Counted from the stretch's first letter, positions 47,028-62,987 are shown. The stretch: DNA of 64,000 nt from Chromera velia (GCA_018398765.1 JAHBMJ010001218.1:10001-74000), one strand, 5' to 3'. Numbers and translations: made by a program. The notes: generated by a model not told the origin, from the letters alone.

Positions 47028-49138
47028 CACGCACAGACACCACACACGCACACTCATAAAGAGAAAGAGACAGAAACAGAAAGAGAGAAAGCAAGAGAGA
47101 AAGGAGCCGTCATTGGGCGATCGAAGGATCAGCAAAAGAAGACTCCCATCTCGTCGACTCGCAGAAACAGACTCTCTTATGCACCCAGCAAACTTAATTG
47201 CCTCACTGACCTCCCCGAAGCTCCTCACGGCAACCACCAATTTTTCTGTCAGGTTGTCGACTGTTTGTTTCCGCTGACGCGCACTCTCTGCAATGAAGAG
47301 GGGGCAGGTCAATTGCTGTGTGCTTCTATAGAAAGACAGGCGGAAGAAGCAAAAGAACAGAAGGGAGGCAACTGAAATGAAGCAAAGCCACAAAAGTCTT
47401 TGAAGGATGAAAAAGGAATGATTGAGCAGACGAGAGAGAAACGACTCTGTACGAACGAAAACAAACGCAAAAAACGAAAGCTCCTGACCACTGGACACCG
47501 TCGCCTTCAACGCGTTTTCCTTTTCTCTCTTCAGAGCGTCGACAACCTGCAAACACACCGATGAACAAACCAAAGAGAGAAAGAAAGGGATCGACGTATA
47601 GACAAGAGGGAAGTAACAAACAGAAGGCATGCAGGGGAAATGGTCACTCAAGGAGGAGACAATCGGATTCACACGGCAAGTACGTAGAAAAAGCTGCCGG
47701 TGTGATTTGTCAGCAAAGCATCAAAACCCTGCTCTCTCTCTTTCTTTCGTTTCACGAAGACCTTCGTGCAGGACGCACGCAGGCATAGACGCGAATGGCC
47801 GACGGTCAAAAAGAGACATGCAGACGTACAAACAGGCGGAGGACGGAAAGGAATGCTGCTTCGAAAGACACACGGGTGCAACTCGACGAAAGCGTAGCAT
47901 CGAGAGACAGCCACTTTTTGAGGAAAGTCCGAGGTCTTCCTGCATAGGACAGGAATGAAGTCCACGAATAGGAAGAAGGGAAGGAAGACAGGGAGAGAAA
48001 AAACTGACCGCCATAACGAGAGGCAGATTCAGAGGTGGCAGCACTTTCCGTCTCTTTGCAGCAGGACCGAAGTAGGACGGAAATCCCTCAGAGCTTCCCC
48101 TCATCTCGCGGCACACTCGATCGTAGTAGCTGCATCAAAAACAAAGAGGACGACAACAGAAGAAAACGAAGTTGAAGAAGTCAGTCAGTAGACAATGGAG
48201 ACAGGAGGAGGATCCAATCATGCCACTTAATTTGCTGCTTGATCGATTCAATCCAGTCAAGGGAGGCAAGCAAACGACCTCACTCAGAAAACGTGACTGA
48301 AAGGATGGGGAATGAGAAGAGACATGCGGCAACCAGCTGGGGGGACGAACGGGGGGGTGCAGAATGAAGGAAGGAGTACACCTGGGAAATCAGAAAGCGC
48401 TGAGCGTGACTGATTATGGGGAGGGAAATCGACCCCTCCGCGGAACAACAAACAAGGCAGGCAGGTAGATCGACATACTTGCACAAGCATTCCACTGCCA
48501 GAGACGGCGCACCAGCTTGCAGGAAGGCCCGTGCGAGCGGAGAGATGTCCACAGCGGTGATGTCGGCATTTTGCGGAAGCTCAATCTGTCCATTCATTCC
48601 AAATGACAACAAAAGACACAAACACACAAAATCGAAAAACGAGATGACACTGAGTGAATGCAACCCAAACAAAATCAGTCAGATATGATTGACGTACATA
48701 CAAAAGAGACAAGAACAGCGATACACAAGGAGAAACGACCATGCCACCACTGCCGAAAATGCAAGAAAAGCGCACGAGGCAGAAGAAGAGAGCTGTCTAC
48801 GCGCTCAAACGACCACAGGAGCACCGATTCTCCCACCCGCTCTCCTACGCTCTATCACGCTCACATCTTTCCCTCTTTTCCACACAATTGGTTGATTGTT
48901 GCGTTAAAAGAACGCTCACGCACACCAGCAAGAGGCAGACAAAGAAGGACGGGGGGGAGACGTTTCAATTTTCGGAAGCTCCCCCCCCGCTTCTCCATTT
49001 TTTCAGCTCACACAACGCACCAGCGACTACAAGTACAGACGAATCTTTTCGACGAGACAAGAAACACCAGTGCGACAAATCAACACGATTCTCAACAACT
49101 TGTAACAACACAGATGAGGAATGTGCCACGATGAAGCT

Positions 49139-49169
<31 letters not shown>

Positions 49170-51728
49170 CACAGGCAGACTGACCAGCCAGCGTTGAAAG
49201 GGTTTCAGAACCAGTCTTTCCTCCAGTCCCTCCCCTTCTGGGTTTTCTCTTTTCTTCACATACCCGTCAGAGATCCTTGCCGCGAACTCCGACTTCTTCC
49301 ACACAATCTGAGCCTGCACACGCGAACGCCCCAGCTTGGCCCCCCAGAGCCGCCCCGTGTCAGCGGGATTCCACCCCGAGACAGAGGCAGAGGGAAACTG
49401 CGTCTGCGTCTTTCCCAAAGGCGGCCAGTCAGTCGCTCTGAACAGGCTGCACGCAGCTTGCAGTCAGTTGCACATCGTCTTTCTTTCTCACAAAATACCA
49501 AGACAACAAAATACTGTGAACACACAACACGAACTTTAAGCCCAGATAGATGTGATGAGGCTATCCAACCTCCCCAGCTTATCCTTTCTCCTTGGAGCCC
49601 CGTCTCTCTTGGTAGACAAAGGGGTAAAACTAGAAAGCAAGAAAGAAACAAAACGGAGAAGCAGAACTGAAGGGAGGCAAAATCCATTTTAGGGAAGGAA
49701 AGAATGCAAAAAAAAAAAAAAAGGAAAAAACCATGCATCTCGACCTCCACCTTTTGGATCAACTGGCTGCTTACTTTTGCACTTCAACGTTCAGAGTGTG
49801 CCACTTCCTCTCCAGCCAGACTCGCTCTGTTATCCTCACCCCACCCCCCACCTGTTCCTGCATCTCGTTAATACTCTCACCCACGCAGAGGTCAGTCAAC
49901 TCCGCTGCCCCTCGAGGCATCACCCCTGCGTATCTTTTCTCCTCCACAAACTCCCACACGTCCAGCAAATTCTCCGCACTGCACAAAGCCTCCAGGTGCG
50001 ACAGCAGAACTTCGGCGTAGTCGATCGACCCTGCAGCGGCTGTTGAGGCGAGAAAGCTGGCCTTTGAAATGTCGATGCCCTCCTGTGCCATTCTGCGAGA
50101 GAGGTCGTCTGCTCTGTAGGTTTGCGGATCATCCCACGCGGCCCTGTAGCCGCACGGCTCCGTAGGAGAGCCGTAGGAGGTCAGGGGAAAGCGCTTGTGT
50201 AGAAACCAACGGCTCCTGCAAGAAAGACGAAACAGACTGGCTCTGTGAGCAATCGTGGTGCTGCGAAAGATGCAGAAAGAAAGGAGGAGCGCGCCTGCCT
50301 GTGAGATCGGCAAAAAAAAGCAAAACAATTGACTTTTCACGCTGAATTTGCACATGCTTTGCCATTCTTCTCCGAAAAAAAGTTTCTCTTTTACCCACAA
50401 AATTTAAGCCTCGGGCGTCGACCACAGGCCTTCTTTCTTTTTTGACGTCCACAAACGCCCTCCTTGATCTTCACAGAACAGAAAATTCCACTGACGCATG
50501 CATCCACACTCTTATCCATCAGCCCGTCTCATGTCTCAGTTCACAGAACCGGGCCAGTGACTGACTGACCATGAGACTGCAGCAAGAGCGTCGGCATCTT
50601 CAGTGAATACGTGGAGAATGTGGGCGTCGCCAAGTCCAAACTGGGCCCTCATCTCCACATCTGCATCCCCGCCCCCGCCCTCAGCAAATCTCACGGCTTG
50701 GTCACTCAGCCTCGTGCTCCACGCTTCTCTGTCTGCCTCTCTGCACACGCCACTCACATCGCGACACAAACAGAATGGAATATGAGAAGAGGGGGGAGAA
50801 CAGAGACTTCCCCGAGACTATGCCGGTCTTCCTGTCCCTATGTCGCGCCAAAAAGGAAGCAGCGGAGAAGAGAAGCGTGCAAGCACACTTGCGACAAAAG
50901 AAATCTTGTCTGTCGGAAGTGAGGAGATCAATGTGAGCATGCAGGAGAGACAAAAGGGGTTCCCACGATGTCCCATTTCATTTCCGCTGTGAAAGTTTAT
51001 GATCCGCTCGCCCTCCATTCTTTCCAAAACTTATCGCCGCTCCCCCAATTACCCTAAGCTGACCAGAAGACAAAAAAAAGTCAAAGCGGAAGTGTAAAAG
51101 AACGAACAAACAAAGGAACGAACAACCAAGAAGGCACGCACAAATGAAAGAACGGAGGAATGAACCAAAAGAAAGCAAAAAGAGAAAGGAAAGTAAGTCC
51201 TCATTTCAACCCGCCAACTGACGATGCCTCCATCCACATCTCTCGGAGTGCCCGCAAAAATTCTCCTCCAAGCTCGAGTCCAAGGAAAGTCCTATTCACC
51301 TTCACTCCTCGTCTCGTAACCTTTTTGGGTCTCTCGGAAGGAAGGAGACCAGGAACCAGGACCTCGATGGCAGATGTCACGTCGGCCCCTCTGTCGATCA
51401 CCTCGAGTACCTCCTTCAGCCTGCGCAGATCGATCCATCGACTCATCCAGACATCCATACCAACCGGCCAGCCAGAAAGCAAACAGTCAATCAACAACTC
51501 AGCCACTCAAGCGAGACACGATTCGCCCTTTGATTTATCAAAAGAAGTCGAAAAATGAATCGATTGATCGATAAAGGAGTCGAGAGTCTCCCGACAGGAA
51601 CAACCAATCTGGGTGGGTAGTCAAACCTGCAGTCAACAAGTCGCCCGGGTGGATGGACCCTTGGCGTCGTCACTCGCAGAAGAGAAGGAGAAACGTTAGC
51701 AGAACAATCTTGGTTGCAAGAAAACACA

Positions 51729-51782
<54 letters not shown>

Positions 51783-54700
51783 GAAAGGAACGAACGGAGG
51801 AAGAAAGGATCTTTCCGTCCGACCTCTCTTCTGACTGACTGACTTGCTGAGTACATCATGTTGATAGAAGAAGAGCTGCCGTGTCAGTTCCTCCTCTGCA
51901 GAGGCAAAGCTGGTCGGAGTCACCATGGCGATACGTGCCAGGGCAGAGAGGAGCCAGGGAGGGAAATGGGAAGGACTTCCGTCTCCCTTCTCACAGCCTG
52001 CACTCTGGATCCTTGCAGCCTCCCTCACACTCTGGGTCTCTGTGCGGGTCTGGGCAAGTATGAGGGTCCTGGACGCAGGAAAGTTGTCAAGAGAGAGAAG
52101 AGAGACAGAGAATGCAGGCACGGAAAGAGAAGCCGTTTAGCATTCCGCGGTAGGCGCTTTCTCAAAAGAAAATTCGTGCACAAGCAAACCGAAACGGTTG
52201 GACGGAAAAGGGCAGCTCTCTCAATGCAGACCCAGAAGAACTGCTCAGAGGAAAAAGGAAGGCAAAAGGGGAGAGATGAACGCAGGATGCAAAACCGGGA
52301 ATTATCAAGCAACAGATTGTTTCCGACTCTTGCGGAAACGCGTCAGCGCAAAATCCTCTTCTCTCCCGTTTGCCCCACGTACCGGACTTTTCTCCAAGGA
52401 CTTAAGCGAGACAAACGAGCAAGAAAGAACGCGACTTACTCCCACAAAGCAGCGTAGAGGTACGCGAGTGTGCCTGCCACCACGACGTCATTCTGCTGCT
52501 TGGACAACTCGAAGAGAAACTGCAAGGAGGGATCAAGGCAGTCAAGTCATAAAATATGCATGCACCTCACCTGAACGGCACAGGGAGGGAAGGATGGAGG
52601 GCCAGCAGGACGGGAGATTCAAAAGAATCCCGGTCGGTCGTGAGGGAAGGAACAGATTATTCACCACCCACAGTCTCTCTCCTTCACTTATCCACCCACT
52701 TCGTCACGCATTTTCTTAGAGAAATTCCTCCGTGCACACAAGTAATGAGACCTCTTTGAACTCGGAGGGTTGACAATCCCCTCTCACGCAAAAATACGGC
52801 ATGCAGACAAAAATACGGCACATACTGCAGACCCCACTCCCTCCCCTCCTCCTTTCCCACCCCACCTTGAAGGATTCCATGAGACGGGCTGTCTGGTTCC
52901 GATTGAATAACTGCACGGGGGCGTGGAGGTCAGATGGGAATTGAGGCACGATCAAGAAAAAAGGAGGGCGGAGAGAACACATCGAAGGGAAAGAAGGGAG
53001 GGAACAGATCAAGGACAAAAGAAGGAAGGGACAAAAGAAGGAAGGGGGCCCAACGAACGAAGAGGCCTGAATATGGAAATGGAAGAGGAAAGGTGTCGGA
53101 CTGAGTCATCCTGGCGGTCGCTTTAGTTTAGTGCGTTCTTTCTTTCTCAGCCTCTGTCGCTTGCAGAAAGACGACATCCTCTGCCTTTCTCTCCGTCCTT
53201 CTCCGGCCGCTCCCCTGAAACCCCACCGTGCGCGCACACACGACTGACCGACCTCTTTCACCTTCACCTCCACGACTCTATTCCTGACGTTCGGTGTGCA
53301 AAAGCGAAGAAGCTCCGTCAGTGTTGTTTGCTCATCGCCCTGCGAGCACGAGAGGAGACGAAGAATGAAGGAAGGGCCTTCCTTTCTCTCTGTCGCAGTC
53401 TGTCTCTGTATCTATCTCTGTCTGCCTGTCTGTCTGTCGGCAGCATGACGTTGCGCAATAAATGGGAAACGGAATTCTGTTGGTATCTGTAGCGCGCAAA
53501 CAGAACCAGAAAACATCCCGACTCCACAAAGTCGTCTCAATCCCACCCCCTGGCTTCTCTTTTTTGAACTGAAAGCCCCTCTTGCCCTGTCGAGATCCCC
53601 CTTTGAACGAAACACAAAATTCGCAGAAATTTCTTCGCATCTCAAACAGTTCTTTTTGTCCCCCCCGCGGCCCCGAACGATCCAGAGGCTAATCCCACAA
53701 ACAAACAGACTAAACCAAGTCGAAGGACAACATACGCACATACCTTAGCGATGGCGGCATCCCAAAGATTACAGAAGGCCGCCGTCTTCTCCTCCTGCAG
53801 TCACATGCATGGACAGAAAGAAACAAAGGAACAGAGGGGGTGCACCTGCTCATACGTTGTATGGTAAAGGAATTCAGCGGCACGCAATCAGAGCGCTTCC
53901 CAAAGAGGGCTCAAAAGAGGGAAATTCTTTTAACCCAGCAAGAAGAAAAGAGAGAGACCGGATCGTTCGCTTTGATCCAACAGACGATTGCAGTTCAACA
54001 GACTGTCACTTCCCTTTCGTTCCCTTCCCACTCCACTGACGTCTGCGTTGATCATCTTGGCTGCTCCCGTCATGTGTCCGAACACCACTGCGGCCTCCCT
54101 CTCTTTGGGAGGACGGGCGTCGAGAGCCGCCATCACCTCTTGGTGCCACCTGGACAGAGGGAGAGAGAGAAAGGGGAAAGGAAGAAACACAAAGCCGATT
54201 TCTTCAGAAGTTTCTTTCTACTGATGCATGGACGCATGTAACGGTTATCTTCCGTCTCAAGCAAAGTCAGCTGTATCTGATCTGAGAAGAAACCCTTTGC
54301 TCTTCCAGGCAGTCTCCACAGACGCAGGGCTTTTCAGTTCAGTTTTCCTGTTATTTTCTTTGCTTGATCACAATGCGTCGTTTTCCGGTTGCCTCTGGTG
54401 CCTTTCCTTCCAAAAGTCAGGCAGAAATGAAAAGCACTGCAGGTGAAGTTTCGCTTCTCTCTCGCATGCACTTCTCGTTGCATGCTTTCTTCTTTCTTTT
54501 GCGGCCCCAGGCTCACCTGTAGACCGCCTCCTTCAGAGCCCTGTCACCGAGTGGAGTGCCCTGCAACACTTAGTGCAAAAAAGCAAGGGGAACTGATTCT
54601 GTGCGGATAAATGTGGGGGATTCTTTCAGTGTTCTGAATGCATGAGAGCGCCTAGGCATTCGTACGTGAATGCTCCACCGACACACACAGAGAGAAAGAG

Positions 54701-57302
54701 AGGCAGGGGGGGAGGAGAAAAAAAAAGAGAAAGACCAAGACAGAGAGAGAAAGAAAGAAAGAAAGAAAGAAGGGAAGCCGAGGCAAAGGAGAGAAAGGGG
54801 AGAAGGAAGGAAGAAAAGAAAAGGGAGAAGGAAGGAAAGAAAAAGGGAGAAGGAAGAGACCTTGGAGAGGGACAAAAAGCCCCGTGGTCAATTGAATGCA
54901 GTAGACGGCAAACCAAAACGGCTTTTTGCAAAAAAAGAACGGATCGAGGCGCGTGCAAGAACCCTTCTGAGAGACCAGAGACCCATCCATGCATTCATGC
55001 TGCCTGCCGACCATGATGCCCGGCTGCTTTCCCGCCGTGTAGTAGAACAACGCAGATGTGGCTCGCTCTCTGACGTTTTCTGCATATGCTCACAGAGGAA
55101 CAGCGACCAGAAGGTACACACAAGAGAGCACACCAAAAGTCATGCTCAGATGCACATCGGGCAACACAGACAGCCTCGATCGACAGAACCACCAAAGGAA
55201 ACAAATGCCGAAGGCTTTGCATGGGAAAGCACGATCATCTGCCCATAGCAGAAAGGAATGCTGACAGAGAAATCACGGAAAGCAGACACGGAAAGAAGCT
55301 TCCTCGCTCCTTCCTACACGAACAACATCCATGCACGTTTTAGATGATCCATTCGAACGAACGAACCCAATTGTCTGGCCACGTACAGGAGGTACCCCGC
55401 TTTTTTCCGAGCCTTCTCGTCTGCAATCCCGTTTAGCAATCCCTGCATGAGTAAAGGGCGGCAGAGAAGAGAAAGTATCGAAGGTCACTCAGGGATGAGG
55501 AGAGCACAGGGACACCCGTCTCTCTGCGACACAGCAGGCCCGAAAAGATATGCCACTTGTCTGTCTGTCCACAAGTTTGTCACGAAAGAGCCTCTCACCA
55601 CGCACCCAGTCGAAGAGGGGAATTAGAGCAGAAGAGAGAAGGAAAGATGACCGGCCATTCCAGCTGAAGAGGAGAAACCGGATCGAAGGACACCAAGCAT
55701 CAACCACGCACACACAGACGCACCCCCCAGATATGGTCCCCCGCCACGTTCCTCTTTGAAGTCATTTCCTCCTCCTCCCACGCGTCTTCGAAGTCTTGAG
55801 CATCGGGAATGAACTCCTCCCCGACCAGAGAGGAGAGCCTGTTCCTCTCGATGAACTCCATTTCCTGTGTGGACGCACAGGGGGGACACACTCTCTCACA
55901 TAGGTGCACACACAGGGAGAGGGGGGACGGAGGGCGGGGAACAAAGCAAGGGGGGGAGAGGCATACGCGGAATTAGGCGTATGCCAAATGCAAAACTCGA
56001 AACCTCATGCACTTTCCGTACAAGTGCGCGCAAAGAGAGAGTGAAATCCAGAGAACGCGAGAGAGGCAGGCGGCACCAGCGTGGACAAATCCGAAAGACA
56101 CAAGAAGAACGCAGGCCAGCAAAAAAAAAAAAACACGGCCACAATGACACAGAACTACAGACCTACCTTTGCAATACCCCTTCTGATGCCAAGAACACCC
56201 TTTTCCAGTTCTGCCGCTTCCTCCGGTGCGCGCACATACGAAGTTTCGGCGTCATGCCGGTCATCCGTCACAGGCCGCGCGCCGAAAAAGTTTCGCCAAC
56301 GCGCGAATGACGCCGCAGGATTCTGTCCGGGAGCCCTATACCTCAGCCAATCACCCCAGAATGAGGGCGAGAGCACAGCCGGAACAATGTACTGTCCACT
56401 TCCACTGAAGACATCCTCATCTTCGCCGTCAGACACGGCAGGGCCGAGGGCCCAGGCAGCTGCAGCAAAGCCTCCGCAGAGAAGAGAAGAAACGGGGGCA
56501 TCGGAAAGGGGGCCACCGAGGGGCGTCACGGCGTTGCGTTGATTCGCCGGGGAGACGTAGGGCACCTGTGCTTCGAGTGCGTCTTCTATGGCCAGAAGGA
56601 AGGGATACTGTCGGCAGGCGAGGGTTCTCAGTTGTTTGACGGCATCAGTCAGAGGGACGATTTTGGGGTTGTTCGCTAGGGCCGCATCCAAAAGGAAGGC
56701 AGGGCACTTGAGAACTTTCCACAGGGGGGGCGGGAGGCCTGGCGCTGTGAGGGTGAATTCGAGGAAACAGGAGAAAAGCTGCAGAGACCAGAGGATTTGT
56801 CTCAAGGAGCGAACTGCAGAGAGGGTGAGGGTCCCTTTGACTTTATCTGACAGCTTTACTGGTCTCACCGGACCCGCACTGAATGCCTCTCCACCCGCTT
56901 CCTCCCCCTCCAGAAAGTAGTCAGCAGTCAGATTCACACAGAGGTCTCTGATCAATTCCAACCATCCATTCAGACCCCTCACAAGAAGTGTGTCCTTGAA
57001 CTCGAATTCAGGAGAGTGCTCGGTGAGTCGCTCAAAGAGCTCTCTGAACAGTGCGACGACGAACGGGATCTTGTCTCGACCACTGAGCGAAACATAAACA
57101 AGGGACAGAACAGGGAGAAGATCGGAACATTAGGAATGAATGAATGAATGAAGGAATGAATGAATGAATGAAGCAAGGAGGGTGGCAAAAGGGAAGGAGA
57201 ACACAGACTAAAACCCTGTCTACATGCAGGGACATCCGAGTGCCGAGGAGACATGAGGAGGATCGAATGATGAAAAGAAAGGGAAGAAGAGAACCCAGTG
57301 AG

Positions 57303-57339
<37 letters not shown>

Positions 57340-58688
57340 ACAAAATTGATTGATAGACCCGGAGGTCATCAAAACTAATCGAAATCATTCATTTACAAGA
57401 AGGATGTCCACTTCTTTCTGGCAAAGGAGAAATTGATTGCACACGCGACGCGGCAGGAAGGCAAACGATGAACAGAACAGAAGAAGTCCCACAAACACCA
57501 GCAGGACGCACACCAAAAAGTCGAAAGTAACAAAAAAAGAAACACCCCCCTCCCGTTTCTCTCCCAGCTCCTCACTCTGCCAGATCTCTCGTCCACCCCT
57601 CCTCGACTTCCTTCGTGTGCATTTTCTTCCCCGACAACGACGGGTCCTCAAACACGTAGGACGGTCTGTGGGCCCCAAAGAGCACTAGAGCCATCAGCCT
57701 CATGGCCTCTCTCTGGAGGACCATCGACCCGTTCCCCGGTCGGCTGCCGTTCTGCGGACCGTCGTGGAGGCACAACGAGTAAATCGAGGCAAGCAGCACA
57801 ACGCCTGACATGCCGTTGGTGCTGTCCTCTGCACACAAATGAAGGTGCAGCCTCTCTCGCCTCTTTTTTGGAATATTCTGCATGAGTGGTAAAGTTCTTC
57901 AGGAAAACAAAAAAGTCAGCTCGCGATTAGACAGAAAACTTAACTTCGAGAAAAAAAAATAGTCCCATCCCTCACTCACCTGCCAGAGCTTCGATCAAAT
58001 TTCCATCCACCCGCTGTCGAGCAAACCAGGTGTCGTTCATCACGTTCGGGTTCCTAAGGTAAATACAGAGAGGCAACTTCCAAGAGCCAGACCGAGCAAA
58101 AAAGAGACCGAGGCGGTCTACAGGCTCCTTCAGAGGGACCACCGCAGTCAGATAACCGGAAAAAGCCACCAGGCGGACCGGTGCCCCCGTCTGAAACCCC
58201 AACGCCTTCTGCCAAGCGACCGACGCCACCACCGCAAGCGGGGGCGACTCGGTGGCCCGGTTCTGCCTCATGAAGCTGTGCAGCCGGTCGGTGGCGATCA
58301 TCGCAGCCCCTGCGAAGGTGGTCTCCGCTTTCATTTGGCTCATGCCTGGATTGGTCAATGCGAAATTCTCGCACAGCTTCCCATATTGCTGCAGAGCGCC
58401 AAGACGAGGGAAGCGCAGATAGCGTGTGTGAGACGGGAAGAAACATGGCGGCTCGAGGAAGGAAGAGCCATGCACAGACTCAGAGAAGGACCCGTAACGA
58501 TCTGGATACGACAACGTCTGTTCAAGCGAAGATTAGGTCCGGAATACGACGGGGCGACAGAAAACACGGAAGGAAAAGGCGACACTTCGAATGACTTGCA
58601 ACAACGAGTGACACAAAAAGCGAAAGAAACACATCAAACCCACCTTCCTTGTGTCATTCCTGGGTTAGAGAGGAACACAAACAAGAAG

Positions 58689-58727
<39 letters not shown>

Positions 58728-60090
58728 AACAAACAAACAGGCAGCCAGGCAGAGATAGAGCAACGCGAAGCACGGAGACGCCACCAGCGTGTGCCTTTCT
58801 GCTCGAGTACCACCTTGATGCTTTGCTGAATGTACAAGGAACAGTCTTGTGCCAGTTTATTGAACTAACCACGTTCGAGATCTCTCTGATGGTCTCTTCC
58901 ATGTTCCCGATCACGGGGTCTCTGTGTCCTGCAGGCAGGCAGAAATGAAGGTACGGGATGCATAGATCCTGTCAGCCAGTAGGTCAGTCCGTCAAACAAG
59001 GGGTGCGTTTGTGCAGGAGGAAAAAAACAGAAGAAGAAACGAGGAGAGACGGAAAGAAAGCTCCGACAGATGGGCTGGCAGGTCAAAAGCAAATTTGAAA
59101 GAGGCTGCGCAGACGGGAAGGGAAACACACACAACCACATTCACGCACATTCTCACATGAATTGAAGGAGACGACATAACAAGATTAGATTGGATTAGAC
59201 GATCCAAAGAACGAACCGACCGTGCCTCAGACACCACGTGCGAAATCTTTGGAGGAGTCTAGCCATTTCACGTGCAGAGAACCGCCCCGGCATCAGCAGA
59301 CGATTGACGCCAATCTCTTGAGCAAACTGCAAGGCAACCAGGGCTCAACAACAACAACAACACACACACACACACACACGCAAGTGGGGAACGTAGAAAC
59401 GGGTTGGTTTTGATTCAAATCGTGATTTCACAAAGGACGCGTATGTGTGGAGCAACACACAGAACACACTTCACTTCAAAATAAGAAGCCATCCACGAAA
59501 GAGAGAAAAAAAATCCGCCTGGACACCCACGCTTAGCAGAACTGCACCCTCTTCAGCCGTTTGCTTGCGCCGCCCAAAAACGCAGACCGTCAGATAAATA
59601 GGTAGGTAGTTAGCCGTCAGAGAAACGTACTTACGACTCTTCTTTATTTCTAGCTTCACAGACGGCAAAATCAAATGAAGAAAAGAGAGACACACACACA
59701 TACATACACACACACGCACACACACGCACACACATGTACACACACACACGCATACACAGGGAGTCCGGGAGAAACAGACAGAAGCTGCAGAGCCCAACAG
59801 AAGGCCTCTCTCTGCAGAGGAAAAATAACACAGATGCGTGCAGAGCAAGACAGATAGACGTACCGCCCCACAGGATCCAATTTTGTTGATCAGTTTGTCA
59901 AGCTCTGATTTTGGAGGTTCTCTTCTGGGAGTGGGGGGAGCCTTGGGACCTCCCTCACACTCCATCACCAGCTGTCCCGCCCTCTGCCAAGCTGTCGTGA
60001 CACGATACTTGTCGGTCCACAACCCCATGTCATCGTTCAGTACTGCCTCTCTGCAAAAAAGAAGAGAGAGAAACAAAGAAAGAGACTCAC

Positions 60091-60146
<56 letters not shown>

Positions 60147-60930
60147 GTAGGTGGGAGGCGGAGGGGAGAGAGAAGAAAGGACGGCATAAACAGAGTTTTA
60201 CAAAACTTGCTGCCTTTCAATTTTGTTGTGACTCTCTCAAATACAGCCCAGCCTCCGCAAACAGAAAATAGAAAAAATCAAACGAAAACATGAGGAACCA
60301 AAAAAAAAGGACCACTTCCTTTCCTTTCTTCCGAACTCCTCGTACATCTATCCCTCTCTTGCCTTGTTTCTTTATCTATCTCGCTGTTCAGATGCCCTCT
60401 GTCCCTGCCCTTCCTCTGGTGTGTTATAAATCTATTCAGTTTAAGCAAGACGTAGTGTGCCTGAATTCTTGTTGCCGCAACGACTTTTGTTCATTGCTGA
60501 TGGCGTAGACACGCACTCTCTTTCTTGTCTCCTTCCCTTCATCCATCCTTCCTGCAGCTAGCTGACTTGTCTGAGAGAGAGGCGATGACCTCAAAAGCGG
60601 CTTCAAGACGGTTCCCGTCCGCCGTGTGCATCGGCCAGCGGAGAGCAGCTGCGGCTGTGTTCTTGGCCAAATCTGAGTACAGGTTCTTATACTTCTGCTG
60701 TCCGCTCTCGGTCATCTGCTCATCCCCGTCCTCCTCCTCCTCTTCCTCCTCCGCCCACTCAGTCGGATCAACAAATTTCAGCGAACACATGTGACAGCTC
60801 CGATCCTCTATCTTCTCGTCTCGCCACACAATCTGAATTTAAAGGGAGGTGAGCAAAGCAAAACGCAGCAGGCAAGAGAAAACACGATGCGTCGCTCGCT
60901 CACTCACTGACAAAAAATCAAACACGCGCG

Positions 60931-60972
<42 letters not shown>

Positions 60973-62376
60973 CACATACACACACAGACACACACACGAC
61001 CAAGGACAGCAAATCATTTCAACATTACCACTGCGAAACACCATCCTTCTCGCTTTACCCCTTGCTTTCTTTTTTTCCCTGTTGGTATTCCCTGCTCTCA
61101 CCTGCAACGTCTGCTTGTCCGTTCATCTATTTCGTTCCGTTTTGTTCTTTTCCCACACCCCCTACCCCTTCCAGCCGACCATCTGAGTGAATAAATGACC
61201 GACCGACCATGAGGCTGTGTTCGTCCAGCTGGAGCTGGCAGCTTCTGGGGGACTCCACGAGTGCAGGTACCATTCGGAGGACCCACGTAGGCCTAAAGTC
61301 TGGAGTGGCCGCGCCTACGTGCACTTTGTATTTGAACACGAAAGCCTCGGTTCCGTAGACCAGACAGAGCAGTCGGTCAGGCAGGTCCCCGCTCTCGTCG
61401 TGAGACGCTGCCGTCGAGAGGAGGGCCACTGGGTTGCTCTGCACGACAGATAGATCAACAGGCAGGGGGGGAGAAAAGGAGCAAGGGAAGAAGTGACACG
61501 CAAAATTTACATGCGCAGATTCGTCGAGAGAGTTGAAGGGAAGAAAGAATGAAAACATCTTGAATGAACACGGGTAAGACGCAAAAACAAACAGTCGAAA
61601 ACCATAAAAGAAAACCGAGCAGACCGACGACGACTGCACAAAAGCAGCACTCGAGAGAAACTACACATGCAACCCACTTCCATCAAGTCACTCAGTCCCT
61701 TCCCCCCCTCCACCCACCGTCACTGTATCGTGCACCTTCCACTTTCCAACCACATGAAAGGAAGCGCTGCCTGCCAGAGACCCCCCGGGAGTCAGCGGCC
61801 CTGTTCCCGGGGTCTGGGGGGGAGACGCCGAGGGAGTGGAGAACCCCAACAAGCCCCATCCCCCCGACCCGGATCTGCCCCGTCTCCTCTGTCTCCACAC
61901 CCGCAGCGTCCTGTCTCCGCACAGAGCAGCCACCTCAGGCAGACCGCCTTCCTCGTTGTCGTCCTCTTCACCACCCCTGAGAGGAAAAAGAAGAGAAACG
62001 GGGATGGACGTTGTGAAAGGGCAGTCACGAGGCTGTCTACACAGACCCACAACACACTTTGTGGTCACACATTAGTATGTGTTGCACCTCTTCAGCTGAA
62101 GAAGTGCCGGGAAGATAAAGCTCCTGTCTGAAGACATCTTTTGAGAGAGCGGCCACCTGAGCGAGTCATCTGTCCATCCCATATTCTCAACCTGTCCAGT
62201 TTGACTACGTTGCGTGCGTAGACGACAAATGCGACGAGTGAAATCACACTCTGAAGAATTCAACTCTTCAGTGCAGATGCACCAAGAAAGCTCTGCATGT
62301 ACTGTACTTACATGAGACAGACGGACGAGCACAACAGAGAAGCTCCTGTACCGCCCGATCCTGCATGCAGCAGAAA

Positions 62377-62412
<36 letters not shown>

Positions 62413-62462
62413 AAAAAAGAAAAAAGGAAGGATGGAAGGGAAGGAAGGAAGGGAAGGAAGGA

Positions 62463-62494
<32 letters not shown>

Positions 62495-62563
62495 AAAAAA
62501 GAAAGAAGGAAAGAAGGAAAGAAGGAAAGAAGGAAAGAAAGAAAGAAAGAAAGAAAGAAAGAA

Positions 62564-62603
<40 letters not shown>

Positions 62604-62661
62604 AAAGAAAGAAAGGAAAAAAGAAAGAAAAAAAGAAAGAAAGAAAGAAAGAAAGAAAGAA

Positions 62662-62697
<36 letters not shown>

Positions 62698-62987
62698 GTA
62701 GTCATGGGAGAGAGAGGAAGAGAACACTTGGACAGACGAACGGATGGACAGGCAAACGCAAATGAAATGCCTCAAGACGAAAGAAAGAGAGCAGCTAGCC
62801 CCGGAAAGGGAGCAAGCAGGGAAGCGGAGAACACTGACGTATGGACAGGAATGGAGAACCAGCTGAGAGCGCGTCAAAGGAGGGTGAAGCGAAACCGATC
62901 AGATACAAGCAGCCACTCATTCAACTAAAAGAAGAAAGGGACATTCAATAAGGGTCCACATGACAGTTCAGAATTGAAACGCAACGC

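Noticed and set aside
54642-55248. 192-codon highly charged plus-strand frame
   Set aside because: Purine-rich low-complexity sequence inside an intron of the minus-strand gene.
62297-62928. Lys/Glu/Arg-rich frames on plus and Phe/Leu/Ser-rich frames on minus
   Set aside because: Produced by the GAAA array; no splice or start context.
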